From Streptomyces sp. 840.1 (GTDB lineage Bacteria; Actinomycetota; Actinomycetes; Streptomycetales; Streptomycetaceae): 64,000 bases of DNA. Made by a program: the position numbers and the translations under genes. The notes under the pieces are model-generated. The model was not told the DNA's origin, searched no databases, and saw only the letters and a program-made list of their open reading frames with translations. The stretch spans positions 253,001-317,000 of the forward strand of contig NZ_RJUU01000001.1 of assembly GCF_003751445.1 (NCBI RefSeq), read 5' to 3'. This document shows positions 17,738 through 28,300 of the stretch, in pieces. Position 1 is the stretch's first letter, and each line of letters opens with the position of its first letter.

Positions 17738-20677
17738 TCAAGTGGGTGGGACGGGCGTCTCAGCATGTGAGCCGGTGAGGAGCGGGATCGAGCCGCCCGC
17801 CAGGACCGGCTGCGCGGGGCCGCCACCGGGCACCGGGAACTCGCCGCGGACCAGGGCGCGGCGCAGCCGGTACTCGTCCAGAGGCCCGGAGAAGGCCATT
17901 CCCTGGCCGTGCGTACAGCCCATGGCGCGCAGCGCGAGGACCTGCTCCGGTACGTCGACGCCGTCGGCCACGGACTGCATGCCGAGGTCGCACGCGATAC
18001 GCAGCAGCCCGCTGGTGATCTTGTGCAGCCGGGCGGACTCGACGACGCCCTCGACCAGGCCCCGGTCCAGTTTCAGTACGTCGATGGGGAGCCGGCGCAG
18101 GGCGTTGATCGCGGCGTAGCCGCTGCCGAAGCCGTCGAGTGCGATGCGCACGCCGAGCCGGCGCAGGGCGACAAGCCGTTGTTCGAGTTCGTCGAAGGAG
18201 ACTCTCGGGTCGCTGTCGGAGACCTCGATCATCAGCGCCCCCGACGGCAGCCCGTAGCGAGTGAGCAGTGCCTCGACGGAGCCGAAGGGCAGGCCCTTGT
18301 CGAGCAGCCTGCGGGCGGAGAGCCGGACGGCTACGGAGACCTGGTGTCCGGCGCGGGCCCGGTCGGCGGCCTGCTCGACGGCCTCTTCGAGGAGCCAGCG
18401 GCCCAGCTCGGCGGTGCGGTCGCTGTCCTCGGCGACGCGGAGGAACTCGGCGGGGGTGAAGAGGATGCCCTGGGCGGAGCGCCAGCGGGCCTGTGCGGCG
18501 ACGGCGGCGACCGTACCGCTGGTCAGATGCACCACGGGCTGGTGGAGGAGCGCGAACTCGCCGTCGCGCAGGGCGGTGCGCAGCCGGGCTGCCAGTTCGG
18601 AGCGGCGTACCACCTCGGCCTGCATCTGCGGGGCGTACAGCTCGACGCGGTCCTTGCCGCCGGCCTTGGCGCGGTACATGGCGAGGTCGGCGTTGCGCAT
18701 GAGGTCGTTGGGGGTGATGGCGGGCTCCGCGAAGGCGACGCCGATGGAGGCGGTGACCCGGACCTCGCCCGCGCCGATCCGGTAGGGCCGGGAGAGGGTG
18801 AGGCGCAGCCGGTCGGCGATCTCGTGGACCTGGTACTCGCGGGCGGTCTGCTCGCGGCTGCCGTCCCCCACGATGAGGGCGGCGAACTCGTCACCGCCGA
18901 GCCTGGCCGCGGTGTCCCCGGCGCGCACGGAGTCCTGGAGGCGGCGGGCGGCCTGGATGAGGAGCTCGTCGCCCGCCTGGTGGCCGAGCCGGTCGTTGGC
19001 GGCCTTGAAGCCGTCGAGGTCGATGAAGAGCACGGCGGTGCCCGCGTCGCCGGACCGGCGGCCGCTCAGGGTGCGGCGGACCCGGTCGGTGAACAGGGCG
19101 CGGTTCGGCAGGTCGGTGAGCGGGTCGTGCTCCGCGTTGTGCTGCAACTGGGCCTGCAGCCTGACCCGTTCGGTGACGTCGCGGCTGTTGAGGATCAGCC
19201 CGCCCTGGTGGCGGTTGACGGTGGACTCGACGTTCAGCCATTCGCCGCTGCCGGACCTGAAGCGGCACTCGATACGGGTGGTGGGCTCCTCGGCCGGCGG
19301 GGCGGCGAGGAAGCGGCGCACCTCGTGCACCACCGCGCCCAGGTCGTCGGGGTGGATGATCGAGGAGAGCTCGGCGCCGATCAGGTCGTCGGCCTCACGC
19401 CCGTAGACGCCGGAGGCGGCGGGGCTGACGTAGCGGAGTATGCCGGTGGGGGCGGCGATCATGATGACGTCGCTGGAGCCCTGCACCAGGGAGCGGAAGT
19501 GGTTCTCCTTCTGGGCCAGTTCCTGGGTGAGGGCGATGTTGTCGACGAGCATGATGCCCTGCCGGACGACCAGCGCCAGCACCACCGTGCACCCGGTGAA
19601 GACCACCACCCGGTCCACCCTGCGGCCCTCGATGACGTTGTAGAGGATGCCCAGGGTGCACACGGCGGCGGCGAGATAGGGCGTGAGCGCGGCCAGCGAT
19701 CCGGCGATGGGGCGGCTGGTGGTACGGGGCGGTGCGGCCCGCTCCTGGACAGCGTTGTCCTCCTCGCGGCCGGCGCCCCAGGGCGCGTAGGCCAGGAGCA
19801 GCGAACCGGCGAACCAGCCCGCGTCGAGCAACTGGCCCGAGTGGTACGTCTGGCGCAGCAGCGGCGAGGTGAACAGGGCGTCGCACAGGACGGTCAGGGC
19901 GAGGGCGGCGATGGCGGTGTTCACCGCGGCGCGGTTGACGCTGGAGCGCCGGAAGTGCAGCGCCAGGACCATGGAGACCAGCACGATGTCCAGCAGCGGG
20001 TAGGCCAGCGAGAGCGCCGCCCGCGCCACGCTGGCGCCCTCGACGTCCGCCAGATGCGCTGTGTGGGCGAGGGCGAGGCTCCAGGAGAGTGTGAGGAGCG
20101 ATCCGCCGATCAGCCAGGAGTCGAGTGCCAGGCAGACCCAGCCGGCCCGGGTGACGGGGCGCTTGGCGAGGACGAGCAGCCCGACGATCGCGGGCGGCGC
20201 GAAGCAGAGGTAGAAGAGATCCGCGAGGGAGGGGCTCGGCACGGGGAGCCCGCGCACGAACTCGTACCACCCCCAGACCGCGTTGCCCCCTGCGGCCATC
20301 AGCGAGGAGAGCGAGAACAGCAGCCAGGCGGGCCGGAAGCGGTTGTCCGCCGCGCGGGCGAACAGGAAGCAGGAGACGGCGGCCGCCAGGGCGGCGGTGC
20401 TGAGGCCGAAGTCGCCCATGAAGAGCGCCATCCGCGCCGAGCCCCAGCCCAGCCCGGCACCCACCGCGTATCCGGCGCAGGCGAGGCCGAGGAGGAGCTG
20501 GGGCAGGAGCGCGGGCGTCCTGCCGACGGCCGACCGCCGGGCCGGCAGGGCTCCGCGGGTGCTCGCCGGCGCGCTCACCGGGGTGCCCCCGCGGTCGCCG
20601 GGCGGAGGCGGCGCCGGCGCACCGGACGCGCCGCCGTCCGTCCGTGGCCACCCCGCCGTGTCGGATCGTTCGCCCAT
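17738..20677 (-). CDS. Membrane PAS-GGDEF-EAL protein with intact GGDEF and degenerate EAL (CdgC-like)
   Basis: 979 residues. About ten hydrophobic segments between residues 55 and 375, a PAS domain (about 390-505), a GGDEF domain with LGGDEF at 593-598, and an EAL domain from about 700. The diguanylate cyclase site is intact. The EAL signature reads VAAQARW at 726-732 instead of E-A-L-x-R-W, and the later DDFGTGYS is LDGFGSGYA, so c-di-GMP hydrolysis is unlikely. Its place beside ilvB corresponds, from memory, to SCO5511 (CdgC), which acts in development. It probably makes c-di-GMP at the membrane and uses the EAL domain as a sensor or scaffold. Confidence 0.9.
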   Translation of the reverse strand: MGERSDTAGWPRTDGGASGAPAPPPPGDRGGTPVSAPASTRGALPARRSAVGRTPALLPQLLLGLACAGYAVGAGLGWGSARMALFMGDFGLSTAALAAAVSCFLFARAADNRFRPAWLLFSLSSLMAAGGNAVWGWYEFVRGLPVPSPSLADLFYLCFAPPAIVGLLVLAKRPVTRAGWVCLALDSWLIGGSLLTLSWSLALAHTAHLADVEGASVARAALSLAYPLLDIVLVSMVLALHFRRSSVNRAAVNTAIAALALTVLCDALFTSPLLRQTYHSGQLLDAGWFAGSLLLAYAPWGAGREEDNAVQERAAPPRTTSRPIAGSLAALTPYLAAAVCTLGILYNVIEGRRVDRVVVFTGCTVVLALVVRQGIMLVDNIALTQELAQKENHFRSLVQGSSDVIMIAAPTGILRYVSPAASGVYGREADDLIGAELSSIIHPDDLGAVVHEVRRFLAAPPAEEPTTRIECRFRSGSGEWLNVESTVNRHQGGLILNSRDVTERVRLQAQLQHNAEHDPLTDLPNRALFTDRVRRTLSGRRSGDAGTAVLFIDLDGFKAANDRLGHQAGDELLIQAARRLQDSVRAGDTAARLGGDEFAALIVGDGSREQTAREYQVHEIADRLRLTLSRPYRIGAGEVRVTASIGVAFAEPAITPNDLMRNADLAMYRAKAGGKDRVELYAPQMQAEVVRRSELAARLRTALRDGEFALLHQPVVHLTSGTVAAVAAQARWRSAQGILFTPAEFLRVAEDSDRTAELGRWLLEEAVEQAADRARAGHQVSVAVRLSARRLLDKGLPFGSVEALLTRYGLPSGALMIEVSDSDPRVSFDELEQRLVALRRLGVRIALDGFGSGYAAINALRRLPIDVLKLDRGLVEGVVESARLHKITSGLLRIACDLGMQSVADGVDVPEQVLALRAMGCTHGQGMAFSGPLDEYRLRRALVRGEFPVPGGGPAQPVLAGGSIPLLTGSHAETPVPPT

Positions 20678-20862
20678 CGGCCGTACATCGCCCGTCGCCC
20701 CCTCGCGTGTGGCTTCCTCCCCGGCGCCGTCCCTTCCACGGCGCAGCCTCCCTTTCGGGACGATACACCAGACTCGTCACGCAGGGACATAGTTCCTCTA
20801 CTCTCCGTGACGACCTGGGGAGTTGTCGCCCGCGAGGACCGCGGAGAGCGCCTGCGGCGCGG

Positions 20863-21825
20863 TCAGCCGGTGGTGCGCACGACGTTGTGGAGCGGCTCTC
20901 CGGCGGCGAACCGGCTGAGCTGTCCGGCGATCAGCCGCTCGGCCCGGGGCAGGAACGCCGAAGTGCTGCCGCCCACATGCGGAGTGATCAGGACGTTCGG
21001 AGCATGCCAGAGGGGATGGCCGGAAGGCAGTGGTTCCGGGTCGGTGACGTCGAGTGCGGCGTGCAGCCGGCCGGACTCGAGTTCGGAGAGCAGGGCCTTG
21101 GTGTCGACGACGCCGCCCCGGGCGACGTTCACCAGCAGTGCTCCGTCCCGCATCGCCGCGAGGAAGTCCGCGCTCACCAGCCCCTGTGTGGAGGGGTTCA
21201 GCGGGGTGGACAGAATCACGATGTCGGCCTCGGGCAGCAACGCGGGCAGGTCGTCGAGCGTATGTACGGGCCCGCGTGCGGTTGTCCGCGCAGAGCGTGC
21301 GACGCGCGCCACCCGCGCGCACTCGAAGGGTGCGAGCCGGTCCTCTATCGCGGAGCCGATCGATCCGTACCCCACGATCAGCACCGACTTGTCGGCCAGC
21401 GCCGGGTAGAACCCGGCCCGCCACTCCTCCTTGTCCTGGCCGCGCACGAACCCGGGGAAGCCGCGCAGGGAGGCGAGGATCAGGGCGAGGGTCAGTTCGG
21501 CGGTGGACGCCTCGTGAACCCCCTTGGCGTTGCACAGCCGTACACCGGCGGGCAGCAGGCCGAGCCCCGGCTCGACGTGGTCGATGCCCGCGGAGAGGGT
21601 CTGCACGACCTGTACCGAGCTCATCCCGGCGAGCGGACGGACCGCGACCTGGGGGCCCTTCATGTACGGAACGACGTAGAACGCGCAGTGCGCGGGATCG
21701 GCCGGGTAGTCCTGCTCACCGTTCCAGAAACGGTAGTTGAGACCCTCGGGGAGCCCCTCGATCCCGTCGGCCTCGATCGGCAGCCACACTTCGGGGGCGG
21801 CGGTGGAATTCGTGGTGGAAGTCAT
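20863..21825 (-). CDS. D-isomer-specific 2-hydroxyacid dehydrogenase
   Basis: 320 residues, NAD-dependent, cytoplasmic. The Rossmann motif is VLIVGYGSIGSAIEDR and the catalytic trio is visible as Arg in VNVARGGVVD, Glu in VTDPEPLP and His in ITPHVGG. Substrate cannot be assigned; the family includes glyoxylate/hydroxypyruvate and D-lactate enzymes. Start ATG at 21823-21825. It is divergent from the aldo/keto reductase gene with a gap of about 100 bases. Confidence 0.9.
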   Translation of the reverse strand: MTSTTNSTAAPEVWLPIEADGIEGLPEGLNYRFWNGEQDYPADPAHCAFYVVPYMKGPQVAVRPLAGMSSVQVVQTLSAGIDHVEPGLGLLPAGVRLCNAKGVHEASTAELTLALILASLRGFPGFVRGQDKEEWRAGFYPALADKSVLIVGYGSIGSAIEDRLAPFECARVARVARSARTTARGPVHTLDDLPALLPEADIVILSTPLNPSTQGLVSADFLAAMRDGALLVNVARGGVVDTKALLSELESGRLHAALDVTDPEPLPSGHPLWHAPNVLITPHVGGSTSAFLPRAERLIAGQLSRFAAGEPLHNVVRTTG

Positions 21826-21923
21826 GGTCAGGAGGCTATGCGACGGCGCGCGGGGAGCAGAGGTTAGTTTGTGGGTGCGGAGTGTGGCCCCGTGCCGGCG
21901 GGGCCGAGGAAGGGTTCGGGGAG

Positions 21924-22916
21924 TTGGAGCGCAGGAGTCTGGGCGCGGCGGCGCTCGCCGTGGGCGCGGTCGGTCTCGGCTGCATGCCGATGAGCTGGGC
22001 CTACGGCGCCTCGCAGCAGCGGGGCGACGGCGCGTTGCGCACGGTGCACGCGGCGCTCGACGCGGGCGTCCAATTGCTCGACACGGCCGACATGTACGGC
22101 CCGTTCACCAATGAACTGCTGTTGGGGCGGGCGCTGAAGGGGCGCCGTTCGGAGGCCTTCGTCTCCACCAAGTGCGGGCTGCTGGTGGGTGATCAGCACA
22201 TCGTGGCCGACGGCCGGCCCGGCTATGTGCGGCGGGCGTGCGACGCCTCGTTGCGCCGTCTGCAGACCGATGTGATCGATCTGTACCAACTGCACCGGGC
22301 CGACCCGGATGTGCCGGTCGAGGAGACCTGGGGCGCGATGGCGGAGCTGGTGGCGGCGGGGAAGGTCCGGGCGCTGGGGCTGTGCGCGGTGGGGGCGCGG
22401 GCCTCGCGCCGGCCGGGGGCGCGGATGCACGACGGAACGATCCGCCAGCTGGAACGAGTCCAGCAGGTCTTCCCGGTCAGCGCGGTGCAGGCGGAGCTCT
22501 CGGTGTGGTCGCCGCAGGCGCTGGACTCGCTGCTGCCGTGGTGTGCGGCACGGGGTGTGGGGTTCCTGGCGGCGATGCCGCTGGGGAACGGGTACCTGAC
22601 GGGGACGCTCACGCCGGGGCAGGGCTTCGAGCCGGAGGATCTGCGGGCCAGGCATCCACGGTTCACCGCCGAGATGATGGCGGCGAACCAGCCGGTGCTG
22701 GTGGGCCTGCGGCGGGTGGCCGGCCGGCACGGGGCGACGCCCGCGCAGGTGGCGCTGGCCTGGGCGCTGCGGCAGGGCCCGCAGGTGGTTCCGGTGCCCG
22801 GGACCAGGCGGGAGCGCTGGGCGGTGGAGAACGCGGGGGCGGCCGGTCTGACGCTGACGGAGCGGGACCTGGCTGAGATGGACCGGCTGCCGCCGGCACG
22901 GGAGTCGTGGGACTGA
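21924..22916 (+). CDS. Aldo/keto reductase
   Basis: About 330 residues, NADPH-dependent TIM-barrel oxidoreductase. Catalytic tetrad: Asp in LLDTADMYGP with Tyr four residues after it, Lys in VSTKCGLL and His in YQLHRAD. The C-terminal cofactor segment is VPVPGTRRERWAVENAGAA. I place the start at a TTG (21924) because MERRSLGAAALAVGAVGLGCM is the usual beginning; a GTG at 21882 would add 14 unrelated residues. Substrate unknown. Upstream divergent gene is the hydroxyacid dehydrogenase. Confidence 0.85.
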   Translation: MERRSLGAAALAVGAVGLGCMPMSWAYGASQQRGDGALRTVHAALDAGVQLLDTADMYGPFTNELLLGRALKGRRSEAFVSTKCGLLVGDQHIVADGRPGYVRRACDASLRRLQTDVIDLYQLHRADPDVPVEETWGAMAELVAAGKVRALGLCAVGARASRRPGARMHDGTIRQLERVQQVFPVSAVQAELSVWSPQALDSLLPWCAARGVGFLAAMPLGNGYLTGTLTPGQGFEPEDLRARHPRFTAEMMAANQPVLVGLRRVAGRHGATPAQVALAWALRQGPQVVPVPGTRRERWAVENAGAAGLTLTERDLAEMDRLPPARESWD

Positions 22917-22962
22917 GCGGGAGGCCCGTGGCCCCGGCCCCGGTCCCCGACCTCTCGTCCCC

Positions 22963-22987
22963 GATCTCTGATCTCTGATCTCTGATC
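22963..22987. repeat. 7-bp tandem repeat
   Basis: GATCTCT repeated three times followed by GATC, in the 155-base gap after the aldo/keto reductase. Low complexity, with no evident function. Confidence 0.8.
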
Positions 22988-23071
22988 GAGAAAGTCGGCC
23001 GTCATCGGGCACCTGGGGCCGGGCTGCGGTGTAAGAACAGTAGGCAGGCGGCCGTCGAAGGGATCGGTGCG

Positions 23072-24373
23072 GTGTTCGGATCTGAGCAGGACCCGGTGGG
23101 GCGTGACACGGCGTCTCACGGGAGTGGTCGCCTCACGCGGCTGAGTACGGCACGGCGGAGTACGGGGGCGGGAGTGCGGCGGGGTGCGGTCGCCCTGCTG
23201 GCGAGCGGTGCCCTGCTGCTGGCCGCGGGATGTTCGTCGCAAGAGGGGGCGGAGAGCACGGCGGGCCAGGGAGCGAGCTCACCGACCGGGTCGCCGAAGG
23301 CCGGATCGAGCAAGCCGGCCCCGCCCTCGCCGTCCGCCTCACGTCCTGCGGCCGATCTGCCGCCCGCGAAGGGCTCGGTGAAGGTGGTCTCGACCCTCAC
23401 GAAGGGACTGGACTCCCCTTGGGGCCTCACGGCCCTGCCGGACGGTGACCTGCTGGTGTCCTCGCGCGACAAGGGGACGATCACCAGGGTGGACGCGAAG
23501 AGCGGGAAGAAGACGTTGCTGGGCACCGTGCCCGGGGTGGCCCCCGACGGGGAGGGCGGGCTCCTGGGTATCGCGGTCTCCCCCACCTTCGGCACGGACC
23601 ACCTGGTGTACGCGTACTTCACCACAGCGTCGGACAACCGCATCGCCCGCATGCTCTACGACGAGAAGGGCACGACACCCGGTCAGCTGCTGGGCGCCCC
23701 CGACACGATTCTGCGGGGCATCCCGAAAGGCTCCATCCACAACGGGGGGCGGATCGCCTTCGGCCCGGACCACATGCTGTACGCGGGGACGGGCGAGACG
23801 GGGGACCACGGCTACGCGCAGGACAAGAACTCGCTTGCCGGCAAGATCCTCCGGATGACGCCGGACGGCGAGCCGCTGCACGGCAATCCGCAGGCCGACT
23901 CCGTGGTGTATTCCTACGGTCACCGCAATGTGCAGGGCCTCGCCTGGGACAGCCACAAGCAGCTGTGGGCCTCCGAATTCGGCCAGGACACCTGGGACGA
24001 GCTGAACCGGATCGTGCCAGGTGGGAACTACGGCTGGCCGGACGCCGAGGGCAAGACGGGCGAGAAGGGTTTCATCGACCCCGTGGCACAGTGGAAGACG
24101 TCCGAGGCGTCCCCGAGCGGTATCGCCTTCGCCAAGGGTTCCATCTGGATGGCCGGTCTGCGAGGTGAGCGGCTCTGGCGGATTCCGCTCTCCGGGGACG
24201 AGAGCAAGGAACCTCTGGCGGCCCCGCAGTCGTTCCTGAAGGGGAAGTACGGCCGTCTGCGCACAGTGCTGGCGGCGGGCGGAAACAAGCTCTATCTCGT
24301 CACGAGCGAGACGGACACCCGTGGCACCCCGAAGCCGGAAGACGACAGGATCCTGGTGCTGGAGGTGCGGTAG
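23072..24373 (+). CDS. Lipoprotein glucose/sorbosone (PQQ-type) dehydrogenase
   Basis: 433 residues. A lipobox LLLAAGC (Cys about residue 54) follows a positively charged and hydrophobic N-terminus, then a Ser/Pro/Ala-rich linker, then a six-bladed beta-propeller of the soluble glucose dehydrogenase/GSDH family: LDSPWGLTALPDGDLLVSSR, GEGGLLGIAVSPTFGTD, GSIHNGGRIAFGPDHMLYAGTGE, YSYGHRNVQGLAWD and PGGNYGWPDAEG. Expected at the outer face of the membrane, oxidising an aldose with PQQ or a related cofactor. Streptomyces PQQ supply is uncertain, so another role is possible. GTG start; a later GTG before the signal peptide cannot be excluded. Confidence 0.88.
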   Translation: MFGSEQDPVGRDTASHGSGRLTRLSTARRSTGAGVRRGAVALLASGALLLAAGCSSQEGAESTAGQGASSPTGSPKAGSSKPAPPSPSASRPAADLPPAKGSVKVVSTLTKGLDSPWGLTALPDGDLLVSSRDKGTITRVDAKSGKKTLLGTVPGVAPDGEGGLLGIAVSPTFGTDHLVYAYFTTASDNRIARMLYDEKGTTPGQLLGAPDTILRGIPKGSIHNGGRIAFGPDHMLYAGTGETGDHGYAQDKNSLAGKILRMTPDGEPLHGNPQADSVVYSYGHRNVQGLAWDSHKQLWASEFGQDTWDELNRIVPGGNYGWPDAEGKTGEKGFIDPVAQWKTSEASPSGIAFAKGSIWMAGLRGERLWRIPLSGDESKEPLAAPQSFLKGKYGRLRTVLAAGGNKLYLVTSETDTRGTPKPEDDRILVLEVR

Positions 24374-24404
24374 CGGCTACAGCAGGCGGAAGGGTGCGCG
24401 GCCC

Positions 24405-24653
24405 GTGTTCAACTTCTTCGAGGAACTCTTCGCACCCGGCCGCAAGCACGCTGCCGAGGAACAGCGGCGGCTGGAGCTGAGCCGGGTGGATCTCGGCATC
24501 GGTGACCCGGCGCGCGGCCCGATAGACCTCACCTCGGGCAAGGTGGTGGTCCGCCGGCCCGACACCGGGGACGCGGATGCCGACGCTGACGCCGATGGCG
24601 ATGCCGATGCAGGGGGTGCGGCGGCGCCCCGGGGCGCCGGGGCCGGGGACTGA
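24405..24653 (+). CDS. Small DUF6191-like protein with acidic repeat tail
   Basis: 82 residues beginning (GTG) with FNFFEELFAPGRKHAAEEQR, followed by SRVDLGIGDPARGPIDLTSGKVVV. This pattern is common in small Streptomyces proteins that I believe carry the name DUF6191. The C-terminus is an Asp-Ala repeat (about residues 56-70) encoded by alternating GAC/GAT-GCC codons, typical of slippage. No ribosome binding site is evident; the start follows the family N-terminus. Function unknown. Confidence 0.65.
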   Translation: MFNFFEELFAPGRKHAAEEQRRLELSRVDLGIGDPARGPIDLTSGKVVVRRPDTGDADADADADGDADAGGAAAPRGAGAGD

Positions 24654-24746
24654 TCGGGCGGCGCACGGTCCCCCGCAATCAGCCTCGCCCTCCGCTGCCC
24701 CCGCCGTTCAGTCCCCCGTTTCCGTACAACAGAAGGAGGTCAGCGC

Positions 24747-25250
24747 GTGTCCGCGCTGGAGTTCTACGCCCGGGTCGCGATCAGCTGCGACGTGCTCGGG
24801 GCAGGGGTCGGCGACAGCCCCGACAGCTGGGAAGCCGCTCTGGGGGACGATTGCCTCAACGTCCCCGGCCGGGGCATGCTGCGGCGGGACCACGGCCTGG
24901 TGGAGATCAACTTCGCACCGGACCAACTGGGCCGAATGTCCTGCGTGGGCTTCGGGGTAAAGACGCATCGGCTGCTGCGCGACCATTCCCCGCAGACCGT
25001 ACCGGCACCGCTCTCGCAGAGGTACGGGACCTTCGCCCGCCGCCTCCGGTACGAGGAGCTCGAGGCGGCCGTCCTGGCCGCGGGGCGCGTGTTCGAGCTG
25101 GAGGACGAGTCCCGTGACGTGCGCCGGTACCGCGTGCCGGAGTCCCGTGCCCGCGTCACCGTCATCGTCGACCCCGATCCGTACGGCACGGGCGACCCCG
25201 ATCCGCACAGTCATCGGGCGGGCGATGTCTGGTCCGTCGACGTGTGGTGA
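24747..25250 (+). CDS. Hypothetical protein, 167 residues
   Basis: A soluble protein starting MSALEFYARVAISCDVLG with an ideal ribosome binding site (AGAAGGAGG, 6 bases before the GTG). It has features of small Streptomyces proteins related to SMI1/immunity-like folds (a tryptophan in DSWEAALGDDC, LVEINFAPD, and an acidic C-terminal half with VTVIVDPDP), but the match is too weak to name. No signal peptide or membrane helix. It lies after two co-oriented genes and converges on the LuxR gene across a 68-base gap that has a GCGAAGCCG repeat. Confidence 0.7.
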   Translation: MSALEFYARVAISCDVLGAGVGDSPDSWEAALGDDCLNVPGRGMLRRDHGLVEINFAPDQLGRMSCVGFGVKTHRLLRDHSPQTVPAPLSQRYGTFARRLRYEELEAAVLAAGRVFELEDESRDVRRYRVPESRARVTVIVDPDPYGTGDPDPHSHRAGDVWSVDVW

Positions 25251-25318
25251 CCGGCCCGGCCGCGAAGCCGGGAAGCGACGAATCCGCGAAGCCGCGAAGC
25301 CACGCGCCGCAAGAGCGT

Positions 25319-28300
25319 CTAGGAGCCCGTCGGTGTGCGGTAGAGGCGCAGGCGGTGGGCGAGCGCCGCTGCCTCGCCCCGGCTGGCCACCCCGAGCTTG
25401 GCCAGGATGTTGGAGACGTGCACGCTCGCGGTCTTGGGCGAGATGTACAGCTCCTCGGCGATCCTGCGGTTGGTGTGGCCGTCCGCGACGAGCCGGTGCA
25501 CGTCCTGCTCGCGCCGGGTCAGCCCGAAGGACTCCACCGCGGCGGCGGCCGCGGCCCTGAGCTGCTCCTCGGAGTGGTCCCTGCCGGTGGTCTGCTCGCC
25601 GGCGCCGCCGTCCGGGACCGTGACGGCCTCCACGATCTCCGCCCCGGAGCCTGAGCGGAAGCCGGTGCCGTGGGGTCCGTCGGGGGCCACGAGCGTGATG
25701 CGGGCACGGCCGGCCAGCAGCTCGATGGTCTCGGTCAGCGGGCGCGCGCCCAGGCGCAGGGACGTGCCGTGGGCCTCGCGCAGCAGGGCGGTGGCCGTGG
25801 CGCGGTCGGCGGAGGCCACGAGGAGCGCCTCGGCCCAGCGGTGACGGACCTGGGCCAGTTCGTACGGGCGGTCCAGCGGCGCGAAGGCCTTGGCCGCGAG
25901 CGACCAGTGGTCAGGGGTGTCGAGGCCCTCGGCTCGGGCCAGTTCGGCATCGACGAGCACACCGTAGGCCGCCCATACCGGGACGAGCATCGGCAGCCGC
26001 TTGAGGTGGGTGCGGATCAGCGCGAGGTTCGCCGGCCGGCCCGGCTCGGTGGCGGGCAGGCCTCGGGCGTCGGCCTCGGCCGCCGCGACGACGTGCAGCA
26101 GGGGCAGCGCGTACCGCTGGGTGCCGGTGGGGAAGCCGGCCTCCGCCTGTGCCTCGAAGGCCGTCCGGGCCTCGCTGAGGCGGCCCTGCTGCACGGCGAG
26201 GGTGATGGTGTGGCGCACGGCGTTGATGAAGTGCTGGGGCTGCGGGTCGCGGGAGCCGAAGCTTCGCTTGTTCAGCGCGAGTTGCCGTTCGGCCTCGTCG
26301 AAGTCTCCGCGTGCCAGGGCCACTTCGGTGCGGCGGGCGGCGACCAGGCCCTGGGCCTTGCGGGACTGCGCGACCCGGGCGGCGGCCTCGGTCGTGGCCA
26401 GGGCCTCGTCCCAGTGGCCGAGCGAGTACAGGGACATCGCCTGGTTGGTGCGGACCCAGGCCTCCGTGTCGGCTATGCCGTGGCTGTGGCAGATCTCGAT
26501 CCCGTGGTCGGCGGCGGCCACCGCTTCCAGGGAACGGCCCACGGCTTCGAGGGTCGAGGGGAGGTTGATGCTCGCGCGGCCCATGATGCCGACGAGGCAC
26601 AGCTCGTCGGCCCGGTCACGGACGGCGTACATCTCCGCGATGCTGCCGTCGACGTCTCCGGCTTCGGCGGTCAGCCAGCCCCGGGTGAGCCGGGCGTGCA
26701 GCTCGATGTACTCGTCACCGACCAGCCGGGCGTACTCCACGGCCCGGTCCGCGGCGACCAGCGTGTCGGCGCCGGGGCGGTGCAGAGCGCCCCAGCCGGC
26801 CACCATCATCAGCACGTCGGCGTGCACGGCCGACGGGGGCAGCCCGCGGACGAGCTCCTCGGCGGTGGCCAGTTCCTCCCAGCCGTCGCCGCGGGCGAGA
26901 TCCTGGACGAGCCGGGAGCGCTGGACCCAGAACCAGGCGGCGCGCAGCGCGTCGTTCTCGCCCTCCAGGATGCGCAGGGCCTTCTTGCAGAGGGTGAGGG
27001 CCCGTTCGCGGTCGCTGCCGAAGCGGGCGGCGACCGTGGCCTCCGCCATCAGGTCGATGTACCTCAGCGGGGTGGCGCTGTCGCAGCCGCAGGCCGGGTA
27101 GACCTCGGCGTAGTCGATGGGGCGCAGCGTGCCGCGTACCTCTTCGGGGGCGTCGTCCCACAGCTCCATGGCCCGTTCCAGCAGGCGCAGCTGCTCGGAG
27201 AAGGCGTTGCGGTGGCGGGCTTCGACCGAGGCCCTCAGTACGGCCGGCAGGGCCTTGGCCGCATCGTGTGCGCCGTACCAGTAGCTGGCCAGGCGGGTGG
27301 CGCGTTCCCCGTCGCGGACGAGGGTGGGGTCGGCCTCCAGGGCCTCGGCGTAACGGCGGTTGATGCGGGAGCGTTCGCCCGGCAGCAGGTCGTCGCTGAC
27401 GGCCTCGCGGACCAGGGAGTGCCGGAAGCGGTAGCCGTTGCCCTCCGGGGTGGTGAGCAGCAGGTTGGCGCCGACCGCTCCGCGCAGGGCTTCGATGAGG
27501 TCGTCCTCGGTGAGGCCGGCGACGGCGGCCAGCAGCTCGTACTCGACGGTGGAACCGCCTTCGGCCACGACCCGCGCGACCCGTTGCGCGTCGTCGGTGA
27601 GCGTTTCGACCCGGACCAGGAGGAGGTCGCGCAGCGAGTCGGGGACTCCGGCGCCGTCACCGCACTCCAGGCTGCAGGCGAGCTCCTCGACGAAGAAGGC
27701 GTTGCCGTCGGATCGCTCGAACACCTCGTCCACCAGGGTGGGTTCGGGGGCGTCGGCGAGGATTCCGGCGAGCTGGCGGCGGACCTCGGCCCGGTTGAAG
27801 CGGGCGAGCTCGATGCGGCGGACGGTACGGAGGCGGTCCAGCTCGGCCAGGAGCGGGCGCAGCGGGTGGCGGCGGTGGATGTCGTCGGCCCGGTAGGTGC
27901 CGACGACGACGAGGCGGCCGGTGCGCAGCGTACGGAACAGGTAGGCGAGGAGGTGCCGGGTGGAGGCGTCGGACCAGTGCAGGTCCTCCAGGACCAGGAC
28001 GACGGTCCGCTGCGCCGAGATGCGCTCCAGCAGCCGGCCGGTGAGCTCGAAGAGCCGGGCGGTGCCGTGCTCGTCGGCCGAGTCCAGGCCCGGTTCGCCG
28101 AGTTCGGGAAGGAGCCGGGCCAGTTCGCTCTCCTGACCGGCGCAGGCGGCGGCCATCTCGTCCGGGAGCGTGCGGCGCAGGGCGCGCAGGGCGGCGGAGA
28201 ACGGGGCGTAGGGCAGGCCGTCCGCGCCGATCTCCACACAGCCGCCCACGGCGACGACGGCCCCGCGGCGGGCCGCCACGGCGAGGAACTCCTCGACCAG

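Noticed and set aside
23072..24373. Secreted Tat substrate
   Set aside because: The N-terminus has Arg pairs, but no R-R-x-F/L consensus before the lipobox; a Sec lipoprotein is more likely.
25259..25305. Repeated GCGAAGCC units as a regulatory array
   Set aside because: They lie between two convergent genes with imperfect spacing and look like low-complexity intergenic DNA.
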